A stretch of 64,000 nucleotides of DNA, from assembly GCF_018691265.1 (NCBI RefSeq), contig NW_024881324.1, positions 6,761,730-6,825,729 on the forward strand, given 5' to 3'. Source of the DNA: Tyto alba (Eukaryota > Chordata > Aves > Strigiformes > Tytonidae). Position numbers and translations under genes: made by a program. The notes beneath the pieces were generated by a model. It was not told where the DNA came from. It saw nothing but the letters and a program-made list of their open reading frames with translations, and made no database searches. Positions 1 to 14,440 of the stretch are shown in pieces; within the stretch, counting starts at the first letter, position 1; each line of letters starts with the position of its first letter.

Positions 1-3000
1 CTAGAGATCCTGGGTAATTCACAGTTTCTCTCCCATCTCCAAAATTATTCATAGTGCTTTCTGATATCAGACTTCCCTTCAGAAGTCTCAAAATCTGTGT
101 TCAGCAATCAGCAGAATCAGTGACCCTTTTACAAAACACTCTTCATTTGCATAACTTCTGCTACAGCTCTATAGTCATTCTTTGCACTATTTGTACAAAT
201 CTCTATTATTTGTCTTTATTGGCATTGTATGATCAATCACAGCATGCAGAATCTTCTGACACAGTACGTGAGACCTGCTAAGAAGTACCAAGCCAAAGGA
301 CACCAGCACAAATCATCCCAATGATAGGGAAAGATAGGAAGCATAGGGACTAAGAACTTCCCAGTGACATGAAACTTGAGTGCAATAAGTGGAAGTCATA
401 TTCCTCAGGGGGATTGTGAAAGGATCACAAAACACACAGGGCACTGAGACAGGTCAAGCCACAAATTGATACATCTACCAAGAGGCATAATAGTGACAGG
501 AAAGCGTCTGATTGAGCTGAACCATACACCTACCTAACCCCTTGGTTTAGACATAAAAAATGTGGCACCAACTGTTTTGACTCAATTTTCTCTTTCAATA
601 CTATGAGCAATTCTTGATATAGATACAACTACAGATCCGCTGTTCAGTGCAGACCACTAAAAACAGGTGGCAGCTCGACTCCCATGCAATTATGCTCTTT
701 CAGCTTCAACCTCTTTTTTTTAAAAAAAAAAAAAAAACCTAGTTAGCTACCACAGTTAACATCAGAGGCCAACCCACAAGAATGTCTTCATAAGTACGCT
801 TGTCTCTATAGGAAAATAGTTTAAAAACTCCTAGGATAAGCTAAGTGTTTCCAGTTAGGCAGGAACCGGTGCAATTCACTTTACAATACTCAGTCTCAGG
901 GATTAACTTTTGAGAAGAGGTTGGAGGCAGGTATGCTTACAGAGGACTAGAAAAAGAGGAAATGTGTTTTTCATAAATTGAAAAAAGAGAGCAAAAAAGT
1001 GCAAACGGGAAATTATAGACCATTCCCCTCAATGGGCTGTTTTGACTTCACAGCTACCTGGGTCTAGCAGGTCACTGCCACCACTTCTGCACTCGCCCTC
1101 CATCCCTGGGCTCTGCCTGCTCCCCCGCTGTGGGCAGCACCGGACTGGTGGGTCCTCAGCAGAGCCCGCAGGGTCCTGGCTCAAGGGCTCACTGCCAGCA
1201 GACGCCTAGTCCTCCTCCAAAACAAAACTGAGTTTTCTGCTGGGTTATCCCTTGTGAGTCCCCCCCACACACCCCTTGGGGCATCAGCTTTGCATTCGAG
1301 CGGCTCTGCTTTCACGCAGCAATAGAGCTCAGCCCTTGGGGAATGAAACTGGCACCCATTAAAAAGATAAAAACAGAACTCAGGAGTGGTACCTTGTAAG
1401 AGCTTAACCGACAGCGAAGTGCTCAGTGTCAGGTAACAGCCAGCACGGGGCTTTGTCAAGATAGCGGAGAGGGAAGTGCCATGGTGGGGGACAGCCAGCA
1501 TCAGTTTTTGAAGATTGCACCAATGTCAAACCAAAGCCTCGTTTTCTGCAAGGCTTATACTTCTAAGTTTGAGGGAAGAAGCAGTAAAACGTCCTCTAAT
1601 TCTTTCCAATGATAAAACCATGGAGCAGAACTTTGCCAGACTATGCACACTGAAATTTTTCCTGCTAGTTGTCTTGTTCAGCTTTATTACTGGGCACAAG
1701 ACGGTTGCACCGTTTGCAAGAGACAGACCTGAGAAAAATTACATTACCTGTGCTACCTTCTGAAAACCCCTTGTCTGAAATATTCCTGCACCCATTTAGC
1801 TTTAGCAGGCACATAAAATTTGGCTGAAGGACCGTCTGTGTTGGGCATATTCTAACCCCTCAAAATCCCAAACTTAAAGACTTGGAAAAATGCAGTCAGT
1901 ACATTTTCATTACAAGTATTAAGAGCCAAATACCATTTCAAACTGCAAGTGCCACAGCACTTGGGCCTGCCCAGGCTATGGACATGCCCCCTCCTGGGGG
2001 CTGCCATCCAGGATGAGACACATTTAAGTCCCCTGCTCCCCTATAGCAGGCATTCAGGGTATATTAGAGCAGCAGCAGTCTGATTTAAATACAAAGGGAC
2101 AAAAGTTGAACTCAGAATGAAAGTAACCCTGGACAAAGCCTGCTGAGATGGGGACAGAAGATAAAAAAAACTTACTCAAAAAAAAAAAAAAGAAGGGGAT
2201 GAAGAACTGGAAAGAAATTATAGTTTAGGGTTGACTGGGCAGGAAAAATCAGAAGATTGGAAATGACCAAGCGTAGCAAGGACTAAATTGTGTGTATTAA
2301 GTGATAGCTCAGAGTGAATCAAGCAGCAAGCCAGAGAAATGTGTCTTAGTGCCCAGCTGTGTCTCAGAGCAAGGACTAAGCTGGGCAAGTAAAGCAAGGG
2401 CAGATGACTAAGCGTGGCATAGTCTCTAGAAGATATTACAATTGCTAGGGGCAGATAAAATGGCAGCTTTTCTGTATGTCACCACAATGCTGATATTACT
2501 GGGGAGGGGATGCAAGTCTATCCAGAGAGCACAGATAAATTTTGACCACAGCGAGGAAGCTGTAGCACAGACGCTTTACCAACCCCTATGCACTTTCCAC
2601 AGGCTTTCTTCCACATTTTCAAAATTAAGCAGTCGCTTAAAAATACAATTTAAAAGATGAGGTTATGAGGCATGAAATCTACAAAGCTGTTCCAGAAGTT
2701 AGGAGCTGCAGAGAAGAAAGCAAACATCTCACATGAAAGGGTAAATTAAGCTGGAGCTTGGTGAGGAAAGAATACAAGAGAAGAAGCAAAGGGGAAAAAA
2801 AAAAAAAAAAAAGATATTTTGGGGTGAATGCACAGAAATATTCATACGCTAAGAAAATTTCTCCACTGGCAGGCTCTGCATTTTGAACATGCTCAAATGA
2901 ACAAACTCTGGTACGTGGAGAGCCCCGAGTGCCTGCCAGAGGGCTGCGCCCAGCTGAGGGCACAGCAAACACTACGGCTAACACCAGGAGAGACCAAAAA

Positions 3001-6000
3001 AATGGGGAGAGGTGCAGAGAGGAAAGCAGAGGAGCTCTCAGCAAGGATCGGGCTGAGCTCTGAAGGTCAGCTAACAAACAAACACTCGAGGTCAGCAAAG
3101 AGATGCAAAAGGACTATCGGAGTTCCTGCCTTCAGACTTGGTGAGAACTCCTCTTTTCATACCTATTTCTGTTGAGCAATGAGGAGACAAATTTGTAGTT
3201 CAAACTCCTGGAAGGGAGAAGGATTTCAGTTTTCTGTAAAGAAATATTCACCCCAGTGGTCTACGTACAGATACCAATCTATCAACAGATACCATACTAC
3301 CCTTCATTTCAGTAGTTAATTCTGACAGTATAAAACCATTGAAAGGGGGCTGAAGGGAAGAACAGCAAGATAAAGAAACGGCTGGGAATTAAACTACTTG
3401 CATGTAAAAGACAATAGACTAAGTATGTCCTTAAAAGGGGAGTTCTAAAAGTCCTCTCAGCTCTTCCCAAAAATACTACTTCTCTGTCAAAAGTATGCAT
3501 TCCCATACTACCCTACACAAAGGAACAAGAGCAAGAATGGCACTTCAATGAAAACATGACCTGAGAATTAAGTTTTACACATAGCCCATTCATTAGACTA
3601 AGGTAAAAGCATATAAAAAGATACACAAAAATAGTGCCTTGAAAACTGAATACATTGTAAAATCAACACAAAGAGGAATAGGAGTCTGAAATATCACTAC
3701 TTATTAGTCAGAATTATTAGTTGAGTGACAAGCAGCCAGTATTTAAAGTAGCATTTAAAGAAGCACTTGAAGCATTTTAAAGCAAATGAAAACACATCTT
3801 ACAAAAACCATCCCAATCAACCTACTCCAATACAAAAGCCCAAAACTTTCTTCTCAGAAAACGGCAGCTGTATTAAAAAGAGGACAAAAAAAAATTCTTT
3901 CCACCATACCAATTTGTGTTTCCTAAGATATCATCTTATTTTTCCACTTATCCGATATCAGCTTATTATAGTTTTGACTGAGGGAAATTCTTCTCTAGCT
4001 CCTATATTGAAATTATTCACTCAGCTACAGTCAAACTGTTTGTTTTTAATGTAGATGAATATTTAAAGAAAATTCCCCTCTGTGTGTCTTAATCAGATTT
4101 ATAATTCAATAAGAGGCACCTCACAATTATCAAATTAGACTATGTTCTGATCATCTGTGGCCCCTCATCATTAGGCATTTGACTCTGAGAGCCAAAGGCT
4201 GATAGTGTTACTCTGGCAAAGTTTCTGCAAAGGCCTGACTAAACCATCCCATTTCCATCGATTTTCCATTTTCACAATTCCCTCAGAAGTATCAGGAGTG
4301 CCAAGGAAGCCACGAACTGTAAGTGCTTAAATATCAAACAGTAAGACTTATATTTAGCTCAAAAAAGTTAAAATGCGGGTGTCCAAGTTTCAGCGGCAGA
4401 TTCTTGTCTTAAAGTAGGACCCAAGCCAGAGGAACCCGGCGATGGCTTTCCCTTCTCAGGCTGAGTAGGGAGAAAGAAGCAATGAGTGCACCATGAGTGC
4501 CTCCCAGTCATTACTGCCAAACATCAACCGAAGCCATTTTTAACACCCACTGAGAGGAGGAATACATTAGCTTTCAGGTATGCTCAACAGTTACAGCGCA
4601 GGAAGCTTGCTCCCGTGCTCTGCAGCGATGCCCTGCGCCTCATCCCAGGGTGGCCGTTCACACTTCTCTCACCTCGGTCCTGTCTGAAGAGAAGAATATT
4701 TTCAACCGCTTACAATGACCTGAACCAAACCACGACAAACACAGCAATGAAAAATGGTGGTTTCTTCCTAGACACACAGCAGGTCATTGTACCTGAAGAA
4801 GGATTATAGTCTCCGGGTCCTAATTCCCTTTGATTTTCATCTTGATATCCTGTGGAGAGCTGACCTGCCAGAAAGTCAGAGTATCTCAGAATCACCACCA
4901 CCAGTGTAACTCAAGCGCTGAGGTGAGTGGACAACCCATTTTCTCTCCTCATTGGTCTACTCGGACACCATGAGATCAGCCTACACCCTGTCAGGCTTGC
5001 GCTCAGCATAGTAGCAACTGCTAAAATGGTCAGCTTAGCTTGTTCTCCACACTGGTGCAGTATTTTGTATTTTCTTTGCACTAGAAGAGGAAGGACATTA
5101 CAACACTTGTGCAAGAAATAAACCAAAGCATAAGCCACATTTCAGGCCTCAAACCAACAGAATTACACCTATGCCGCATAGGAAATGAATCATCTGAGAC
5201 CTTTCTATTGCAATTTTTTCCACCAAATATGAAACAATTACTTGTTACTGGAAGCAATGGCTTTGCGCTGTGCCAAGCTTGAAGGCTCTAGTTACCACTT
5301 CATGTCGAAATATGAGAAGTTATTTTCAGGAAGCTGCACCCAGTTTTCATCTCAACTGCTAAACTGCCCAAGGTGAGGAGCACATGTGTGTCTGAGCAGT
5401 CCTGAAAACGGCTCCATGCAACAGCTACTCCCTCATCCCAATGGCTGCTGGAGGCTGAGCTGCTCCTGCCCGGATAAGGTGGAAGCTCCGGAGACCAAAT
5501 TTCCTGAAAATGTACTGACAAACAGCCAAGATTCACAGGCAGAACCACAGACAGATCAACCAGCATCTGAGGGCAAGAGGGTGGAATCCTGACTGCAGGT
5601 TTTTGGGGCGGCTGGGTGCAGCAGGACAGGTCCCACCCGTTCCCTGGGACGCATGGCCAGGGCCATGGCGGCGTGGCCGGCTCAGCCTGGTCCTACAAAC
5701 TGATGTCAAAGCTCCCAGCGATCTGCCTCCCCCCCCGGTTCCCAAAGATACCAACCGCCTCAGCAAGGCTGCTGCCGCCAGAGCAAAGCTCAGGGGTTTT
5801 CAGTTGCAATTCACATCAGTAATTTCTCACCACATACATCTTCTGAAAAAAAACCAAGGCTGTCATAAAACAGGCCTGATGTTGAACTTTCAAACTGTTG
5901 GAGGGATGGGGGGGCAGGACATGATGACAGACCGGCCACGTAAGAAATTTCTTTGTGTTCCTTCTTTGTATTGCATCTATATGTAACAATTACACTGACA

Positions 6001-9000
6001 CAGCTCCAATTGTATCACCCATCAAGATCAAAGGAAGCCAAATAAGAAAGTGATAGTTTAAATTCACATGGTGTGTGACAGGGCACAACTTCTTCACGTG
6101 GCTGTAGAGCTGCTTGCAGTGTTTCAGCCCTTCAGGAGACTTTCAGCCTCCTGACTGGTGATGCCAAAACTGAACTGGACCAAGGGAAATAAAAGTTCCA
6201 TATCATTTAAAGGTTGGTCCCCAAGGAAAACCATCACAAAACAGTCAGTCTCAAAATATATCCTAGAGATTAATTTGTCTTTTGTATTTAAGGACTATTT
6301 TTAAACGTACTCTTTTAAAAGTCATTAACTTCAAAATAAGATTGGGATTGGATTAGTTCCACTGAGTGGCTTCCACTCCATGTGTAGAAATTAGCACAGC
6401 TACTTAAAAAAAGAAAAAAATTCAAACACTGTCAGTTGTCTGCCAAATTGTCTACTAAACAAACGAGCCCCGGGAGGGGGGAGAGGAAGGACATTAAGGG
6501 AGCCAGAGAATAGGATAGAATGAACTTCCTTGGAGGAAATTCCAGTAAATGCCATGAAGTATCAGATACACAGGTTAAAAACTAAAGTAGTAGTACACTG
6601 GGCATATATATTAGCATTGGAATCCGGAGGATTCTTACAGATCCTTACTTAACATACAAAACTTAGTTGTAAAACTTTCTAGAAAGATGTAATTAATAAG
6701 ATTTGATACGTGCAAAGTCAAAGGGACGAGAAGGAGGAGCACTCGCAAAGCCGCACCAGTGCTATCTCAGTGTAGGTGCGCTGTAGCGATGCAAGATCGG
6801 GCTTGCATCACCAAGTTTGCTCACTAAATTGCCAGCCTGAGCCACAGCACCTCAACATTAGTTCTCCTTGGATACAGGACACCTACAAAAAAAAGGATGG
6901 CACCCATGGAGTTACACCACTGAAATTTCTGCCGTGCCAGCTCTCTTGTCAGCACAGGTCTGCAGTTCAAGATTTCCCACCCTGGCAGCCCAAATCTTCC
7001 TGCACTCCACACACAGTACCCATACCAAGGTATACCAGAGCAGTGCCAAGGGACTGTATTGCTTTACTTACTGACAGGTGATTCACAGGGATCCAACTCA
7101 CTCATATATTCTTTCAAAACCTGATGACAAAAAGGATCTGTATGCAGACACTTCAGAAATTAGAGCTGAGAGCCACAAACTGGAAGGCAATAAGTTTGCC
7201 TAATGCTCAGGTACACATGAGCATTAGTGATGGGCATTTGTGCCCCCAAAGGAGGAGAAGCCTTTCTTAAAAAAAGTTGACACCGATCTTGACTCCGTAT
7301 TTTTAATTCACTGCCTGAGGCACAATGGCTCTTCCATCTAACTACCTGTTCAATTAATGTAATTAGTTATGAGGAGTCAGATCTGAAGTACTAAAATCTT
7401 TTATTTTGAAGTACTTCCTTAATTTAGTTCCATACAAGTATAGAAACAGACAGTTGGATTCCCCAAAAGTAATAAATGCACTTTGAATCCATTTAGAGTG
7501 ATAAAAATATTACATAGATTCCAAAGCACATTGTGAAACTTGACAGAAAATTTTCAGGAGACAACCAGGGTCTGATGAGATGCAACGATTTGCACTTACA
7601 GAATCAGACCATGAGAAATAACACAGGTTCCTAAGCATTTACTTTAATACAGGATCACTCTATATTATGTAAACTGTGGGAGTCTTAGTTCACTTTAAGG
7701 AAGTCCCAACATTGTCCAGATTAACCCTGAGAAGTTATTTCTGCACATACAAGTAACTATAAAGCTGAGTTTGCATGAAGAGATCAATTTATCACTTGCA
7801 AGTTATTTAGGTACAGTTTTGAAAGTGAAATTACTAGTACTACATTAAAAAAAATATATCCTTAAGAAACCTTGAAGTTAACATAATAACCTCCTCCACA
7901 TACCAAATCTCAGAGCAACAAAAATAAATAACAAGTGCCCAAAAAACAGGAAACAGTTTACATATCCAAAAGCAACTATTCCTAGAAGCAGCCGGAAAGG
8001 AGGCTCCAAATCAGCACAAAGTCACAGAAATAGATAAAAGCATGTAAGTAGAGTGAGGGAGAGAATCACAGCAAGGATCTAGAGACCCTAGTTGTGGCTG
8101 ACTGCCCCCTTCATCCTAGACAAGGAACCAGTACTGCCATCAGAAGGCTTCTTCACAGCACATTTCTTTGACTACAAACTGAACTTGGTTTTCACCTAGC
8201 CTGGGTTGCTAAACTCTAGGAAGAAACTATTTCCTCCCTACCCATGTCAAGTTGGGCATCTATCGCAGATACTCTTATTGCGCCGGTCAGTTTAGCAGCA
8301 GACAGCTGACGTGGCTGAAAGGGCACAAAGGTAGCCAAGTTCTTAATGTTTTAAATTCTATGTAACATTACAAAGAACAACTAACCCACCGAGCTTTCGC
8401 TGTGATGCACATCCTACCTCAGCAGTATTTTATCCCTCCCTCAGCCACACCAAGGAGCAGAACCACCTGGGAGTGCTGGCAAAATGAAGATAAATTATTT
8501 GGTTCAAATAGCAAGTTTCACTTATTCCCCGAGACAGAGAGGGAATAAAAACAGGACAAGATGACAATAGTTTATAAGCAAAGTGAATGAGTGCTGGTAG
8601 ACTAAATTTTCTTTTTCACATCTGGGTAAATTCTGTCATGCCATAGACAAGGCAATCTAAAAAGTTGATGTGCTAGCCTAATTTACAAACATCCAAATGT
8701 TTTTACAACATCCAAAACAGACGTGTCATCACAGGGAATAAATTCCTAGGGGTAAAGAAGTTAAAGGTACTGTTCTTTCTCAGATTATGAAGTGTATTGG
8801 CCCTGGTGAAGCAGAACATCTCAGGTCAGAGTCAAGCAAGGACTTGACTCTATATCAAAACTGACCCACAACAGACACAATCTGTCCATTCCACTTTATC
8901 TTCTTTACTACGGATTCCCTAAACTAAGTACCTTTAGGTGACTTCTCCAGAAAAATTAATGCTACCTTGAAGTCTCAAATTTTAAAATTAAATTAATTTT

Positions 9001-9486
9001 TAAAATTAAATTAATTTGCATTTTCTCTCTAGTCTGCCCTTTGATCAAAGAAAAAAATCTGACTTTCTAATATGATCTCCTATGTATCACAGACCACTAG
9101 ATTTCCCCTACTTCCTACACCATTAGTAACATTAAGCTATCTTGTAGCCAAGGGAAGGAAGAGATTGCCATGCAATTTTAAAACCTCTTACAAGAAAGTT
9201 AAATGAGCAAGCACCTGTCAGGAAGGACCATAAACACAGTTGCTCCCATCAAAAAGATGAGCTCAAGGCTGTTAAATCCTGAAATTACAGAGCATAACTC
9301 TGCAGAGAAATTAGAGAGCAAAATATTAATTCTGTCAAAACTTGAAGGTATTGACTCACTACTATTTTCCTCTCACTTAAAAAGAATTTGAAAATCTAAT
9401 TTCCACTTGGAGTTTGCATTGTTTCAGCTTTCAGTATTAAGTTCTCAGTGTGTTCAAGTTCAATAATTTAAGAAGTCCTTTAACAC
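1..9486 (-). other. E2F3: E2F3 intron 1, distal part
   Basis: This stretch lies downstream of both E2F3 first exons on the minus strand. I looked on the minus strand for the conserved E2F3 exon 2/3 peptides (the AKRRLEL cyclin-A-binding motif and the DNA-binding domain around RYDTSLGLLTKKF) and saw neither, so I infer continuous intron. It is AT-rich with short A or T runs (for example near 723-737, 2163-2191 and 2795-2812). The open frames are short, contain no recognisable domain and are not flanked by convincing splice sites. A slightly GC-richer patch at about 1080-1330 has no island-like CpG density. The intronic assignment depends on the E2F3 first exons and on known vertebrate gene structure, in which intron 1 is very long. 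Confidence 0.75.
8983..9017. repeat. 18-bp AT-rich tandem duplication
   Basis: The 18-base unit TAAAATTAAATTAATTTT at 8983-9000 is immediately repeated at 9001-9017, with the last base missing. Every base is A or T. This is a simple local duplication inside E2F3 intron 1, with no sign of a transposon boundary around it. Confidence 0.9.
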
Positions 9487-10355
9487 CAGAATCACCTCAC
9501 AGAATGGTTGAGGTGAGAAAAAAACACTGGAGATCATCTAGTCCACTCCCTCTGGCTCAAAGAGAGGGAAACTAGAGCACAACGCTCAGGGCTGTGTCCA
9601 GCTGGGGTTTTAATATCTCCAGTGAAGAAGACTCCACAGCCCAAGAGACCTATTCCAGCATTTGATTATCCTCACTGTAAAAGCTTATGTTTAAGTGGAA
9701 TTTCTTACATTTCAATTCGTTCCCATTGCCTTTTGTCCTGTCACTAGCCACCATGGAGAAAAGCCTGGCTCCATCTTCTTCATTACCTCCCATCAGGTGT
9801 TTATATACCTTCTCTCGTCCAGGCCCAACAGTCGCAGCTCTCTCAGCTTCTCCTTGCGTATCAGATGCTTCTGAGGCCTTAACACCTTTATAGCCCTTCA
9901 GGGGACCATGTCCATGTCTCTCGTACTGGGGGAACCAAACCTGGACCCAGCACATCAGACATGTCACACCAAGGCTGAGCAGAGAGGAAGGATCATCTCC
10001 CTCAACCTGCTGGTAATCTAATGCAGCCCAGGACGTCATCGGCAGTCTTTGCCGTAAGGGTGCATCGCTGGTCCACCAGGACCACCCAAGACTTTTTTTT
10101 TTTCCCCCACAGAGCTGCTTTCCAGCAGGTTTGCCCCAGCCCATCCCAGTGGTTGGAGTTATCCCTACCCAGAGGCAGGACCTTGCACTTCCCTTTGCTT
10201 AATTTCATGAGGTTCTCGTCAGCCCACTTCTCCAGTCTGTCAAGGTCCCTCTGGATGGCACCACAACCATCATCTGCCTCAACCACCTCTCCCAGTTCTG
10301 TATCTTGTACATCAGCCAAGTCATTCCTTAATATTAATTTCATAAGCAAAATATT
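9487..10355 (-). mobile_element. CR1 LINE, 5'-truncated, 3' end of ORF2 plus 3' UTR
   Basis: On the minus strand this reads as the C-terminal part of the CR1 reverse transcriptase followed by its 3' UTR. From about 10349 the translation contains AIQRDLDRLEKWADENLMKL and KGKCKVL, which are hallmark CR1 ORF2 strings. A frameshift then moves the match to a second frame (about 10144-9650) with the CR1-like strings KEDGARLF/EEDGARLF, SDRTKGNG and LNISF. The plus strand at 9500-9560 shows the classic CR1 3' end in reverse (cacagaatggttgagg, then gagatcatctagtcca). The degenerate cacagaat/agaatcac copies at about 9489-9506 correspond to the terminal 8-bp repeats. Frameshifts and stops make it dead. 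It is 5'-truncated, as most CR1 copies are. It lies in E2F3 intron 1 in the sense orientation. Confidence 0.93.
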
Positions 10356-13300
10356 GCTTTACTAAGTTGCACTGTAGGGCATTTCCTTCAGAACTCAAAT
10401 AATTTTTGTTGCCCTATTTAACATCATCTCTTATATTCAACATTTTCCCCTTACAAGTATTAGCACTGAGTTGTCTTAGGTTATTTAAAGTATCAGCTAC
10501 ACCAAAATTGTTCACAGAGGCAAAAATATCCCCTCTCTTATTCCTTATTTTGCACATGCCAGGTTGCAAGCCTCAGTGCCATCGCTCCTTGGCATCGTGC
10601 TGGAAGCTGGTGTGCAGTTGCTTGTCCACCACAGACTTCTCAGAAGTGCTGCTTTCCAGGATACAGGCCCCCTTTCATAAGGAATAGCTTGCATTCCCTG
10701 CTCTCTGGCATACAACTTTGCCTTTGGCTGTATTAAAGACTCGGTGTGTTTGAATATGCCTACAGAGCAAGCTGTGAGAGCTCCATTATCATTTACTGTT
10801 CTGCTAGCAATTACTATCATTAACAGGTTTTTTTTGTTTACTTCTGGGACAATGATGAAAGCGCTCCATAATGTTGGGATTAGTGCAAATACTCACTGGA
10901 ATCAATCAAAAGGACCCTTTTCCTGTCACTTAGCCAATTTTTAATCCAAAAACATACCAACAGTTACTTTTTCTTAATCAAAATGCTTTAGAAAATATGT
11001 TTAACTTTGTAATCAGCCTCATTCACATGTCTGACAGCTACATTGTTTTTATCTTTTAGCTTTTGGTTGGTGGGTAGGAAAGGCAGGGAAAGAAGGGTGA
11101 AGGTGGAAGGAGCTGGCTGTTGGATACTGCTACTAAATATTTTAAGGAAGCAAGCACTTTTTGCAGCTCTGTATACAGAAGAACTCCATCCTTATAATTG
11201 CATACTACTTAAACCCTACAGAAAAGGTTATTTGAACATCCCAAGTTTTGGGGAAGTTCTGTGGGTGGCAGAACGAGACTAGAAGAGCAGAACACAAGCA
11301 GAAGTAAGAGACACAACATCTAGGATGAAAGCAGAAACTCGGGTGTCTATTCATGAGCTTTAATTTCTATGCATTACAGCCTGAAGTTCAGAGAAAGCCC
11401 ATTTGGCTTCTTGCACTGCTGCCCTCCCCCTTTTTCCCCTCTCTGCTACCTGCCTCGCTGTATAACCATGAAGTTATTAGAACTATCCCGTAGGCAATGG
11501 ACAGCTAAATGGGATTTTCCAGAAGCCTGGAGAAGTCTTCCCGTGGAATCTAGCACTAAAATATCACCTATTAAAGGCTGCACTAAAAATTCCTTTCTTT
11601 AAATAGATTTCTTCTCTCTTCTACATTATCTACTCAATTCAGACTCATGGGTTCTTCCACAAACATACCTTAATCTGTTCAGAAGATAAATGACCATATG
11701 ATTTAATTGTGCCTTCTTCACAAAAGCTGTGTTTCTCTCATGATCAGTACACCTCGATCCTTTTCATTTTCAAATGCAGTCCCACTTATGAGTCATCTTT
11801 CCCTCCTCTCACACACACACTTTTCAGTCTTTCTTCTTTTTATTCTTTTCCTCTTGTTTTAGTAAAAGCTGTAGGTAGGGCAAACTAAAATAGCAAGTTT
11901 CACAACTGGACATGAGACATCCTTAAATTTAGATCAAATGAGCCCTTCCAAAGTACATGGGATCTTTCCATCCAGACAGATTTATAAAAGGTACATATAA
12001 TTATGGAAAGGAATAGGATCAAAAATAGCTTGTGTATGATGGCCTTTCTCAATGGTATATGGATAAGAAGGATGACAGCTTTATTCTCTTAGCAGCAGGA
12101 AGGGTAAGACAACCCAAGGCAGCCCTGGGAAGCCCGCACCAGCCTGTAGAATTCCTAGATTGCTAAAAAGCCTAAAGCATGGTATATTCTTAAAAAAAAA
12201 TAAAAATATTCCTCATTTTCTACACTATTTGTTTTCCCAACCCTAATTCCAAATTCTACCAAACTGTAAATCCAAGATTACCTGAGAAAACTTGACTAGA
12301 TTTCACTATCTGAGACTGCAAGTTCTTATCCAAGGTAAAGCAAAAGCACTTTAAAGACAGTCGTGTAAGAAAACCCTTTTTCCAGTCATTGGTTTGTCTT
12401 GGAAATATAAAACTAAAAAAAAAAAAAAAAAAAACCAAAAACAAAAACCTATTGTTTTGCTTTGACATCCATAACCTCTACCTTTCCAACAGGCGCCTGT
12501 TGATGATAGCGGCGAGTCTTCTTTCTCCTGACTTTCCCTCCCACACTTTGCACTGGCAAGAAGCCCTTACACACTCTGCGCTGACTTGGAACAAGTTCTG
12601 CAGCGTGGCCCTATGCTTTCCACAGCAAACTGGAAATTTTGTGTCCACTTCAGGTAAATACATTTTATTGAATTAAATACAAGAAAGTAAATATGGCAGA
12701 GTTACAGCGTTCCTTGTGTAAAACACTGAATTCCAAAATAAATAAGAATGCTACACAGCTTTCACATTTTACCATCCTGCAAACATTTCAATGCACAATG
12801 GTGTTAAAGAAAGTATCAGGAGAAAGATAGAAATTTTGGCAGCTGCTGTGGGGAGAGCTGAGGCTTCTGGCAGTGGGCAGCATGTCGAAGGATTGGGAGA
12901 TAAGCACATCTGAAGTTTTTTGCTGAAGCAATCAATAACAAAATAGTTATGTTTGAAATTAGGCAACAGATTAAAGTGATAACTCTTATTTTGCAGCCCT
13001 ATTAATCACAGGGTGTCTCCAGAGTGACTTAGTACCGCATTAGTTGAGTTTATAGGTGGAGGTTTCCCTACAACCACAGTGATAAACCTTCTTTTAAGCT
13101 GAAGCCAAAATTCAGTGGCGTATTTTGGTCATGAGGGCCAAATTCTGCAGCGGTGTGGAAGAAGCAGGGCCCTGGGTGGTCTTGCCACCACACAGGCTGG
13201 CTTCGCCTCTCAAGGGGCAGAAAGGAGACTGTGCTATGAGTACAGTCATGAAACTCAACCCTCCTTGATAAGCTTTGCCTATGACTAGAGTTCATTACCA

Positions 13301-13849
13301 CTCATCTGACCAGAAGCTCTAGGAGCCCTCCCATGTTCATAACCCACGCAAGATAAGTCCCTCAGCTGTGGCTGCAGTTATTGGCAGTAAAAGCCATCCC
13401 AATTGTTATCTCCAGAGATTCTGTGACCTCTCGTGCAAGACCGTGACACCTTTACTTTCACCTGCTAAAAATCAGTCGTGTTAAAGCCCTTCTCAGAGTG
13501 ACTGTACCTGTCAAAGCAGCACAGCAAGTCTTTCCGCAGGAGGTATTTCCTGATAGCGATGATTTTGGAGAAGGCCGCCAGTATTACAAGCTCACTACAC
13601 ACATAACTTGTAGGCACAAATTACATTTGTATCTTCACCTACTACAATGCCAGCCGTCAGACTGTAATTAAATTACACGTAGCCTGGGAGCCTCAGTCAG
13701 GGACTAGGAAACCGAGTGTACGAGGCACGGTGCAAACACAGCACGGAGAAAATGCAGATTCTCAGTTTAAGCAACCTGTGGATTTCCTCCGTCAGTTGAG
13801 AACCTTTTCAGCCCCATCTACTCCCCCATGCGCTCGCAAAAGCCCTAAA
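10356..13849 (-). other. E2F3: E2F3 intron 1, no recognised feature
   Basis: This is AT-rich intronic sequence between the CR1 copy and the intragenic CpG island. It contains an A-run near 12417-12434 and scattered short open frames without domain content. I see no exon, RNA gene or recognisable repeat. Confidence 0.7.
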
Positions 13850-14440
13850 CTGCCCCTGAGCCTTTAAAAGCTGAAAGAAAAGCGAAGATGGGGGGAGCAC
13901 GTGAGTTCCCCTCAGCCCGTGGGCACTGCCGGCAAGGGGCCGGCAGCTGCGCGCCTTCGGTAACCCAAGCAGTAAGGAACGGCACAAAAGCTGCCAGTTT
14001 CTTTACGGAGCCATCTGTTAGGCGTTCGTTACGGGCAACTCCGAGATGCCGAGGTCGCCCAGGCAGCTCGGCCTGCCGCCGGGCCGAGCCAGCCAGCCCA
14101 CGCGTGGGACCTGCCGGCATCCGCAGCCACGGGCGCACCTCAGGGCCCCGCTGCCACGGCGGGAGGCCTCCCGCCGGGCCGGGGAGCTCGCTGGGCTGAA
14201 AACTAATCGCTCGCCCAGTGTTAGCTTTCAGCTGGAGCGGGTCCCCGGTCTGGGCGAGGGCAGGCGCCGACGGGGCCGCGTGAGCGGGGAGGGAGGGAGG
14301 GCAGCGTGACCCCGCTCGTGGCAGCGCCCGCTTGGATCATCCGTAAGCCCAGTGTGAAAACACCTCCCCAAAGCGTCTCTCCGGGTGGTTCCGGGAAATC
14401 CCCTCACAGCAAGCGCTCCTAGCAGCACAGACCCGACCCC
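13850..14440. promoter_or_regulatory. Intragenic CpG island in E2F3 intron 1
   Basis: GC content and CpG frequency rise sharply from the flanking AT-rich intron and fall again after about 14440. CpG-dense strings include gatgccgaggtcgccc, gccgccgggccgag and gcgccgacggggccgcg. An E-box CACGTG sits at 13898-13903. The site is about 14 kb downstream of the E2F3 first exons. No open frame across it resembles a known protein. It could be an unannotated promoter (alternative E2F3 start or noncoding RNA) or an unmethylated enhancer; the sequence does not decide which. Confidence 0.7.
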
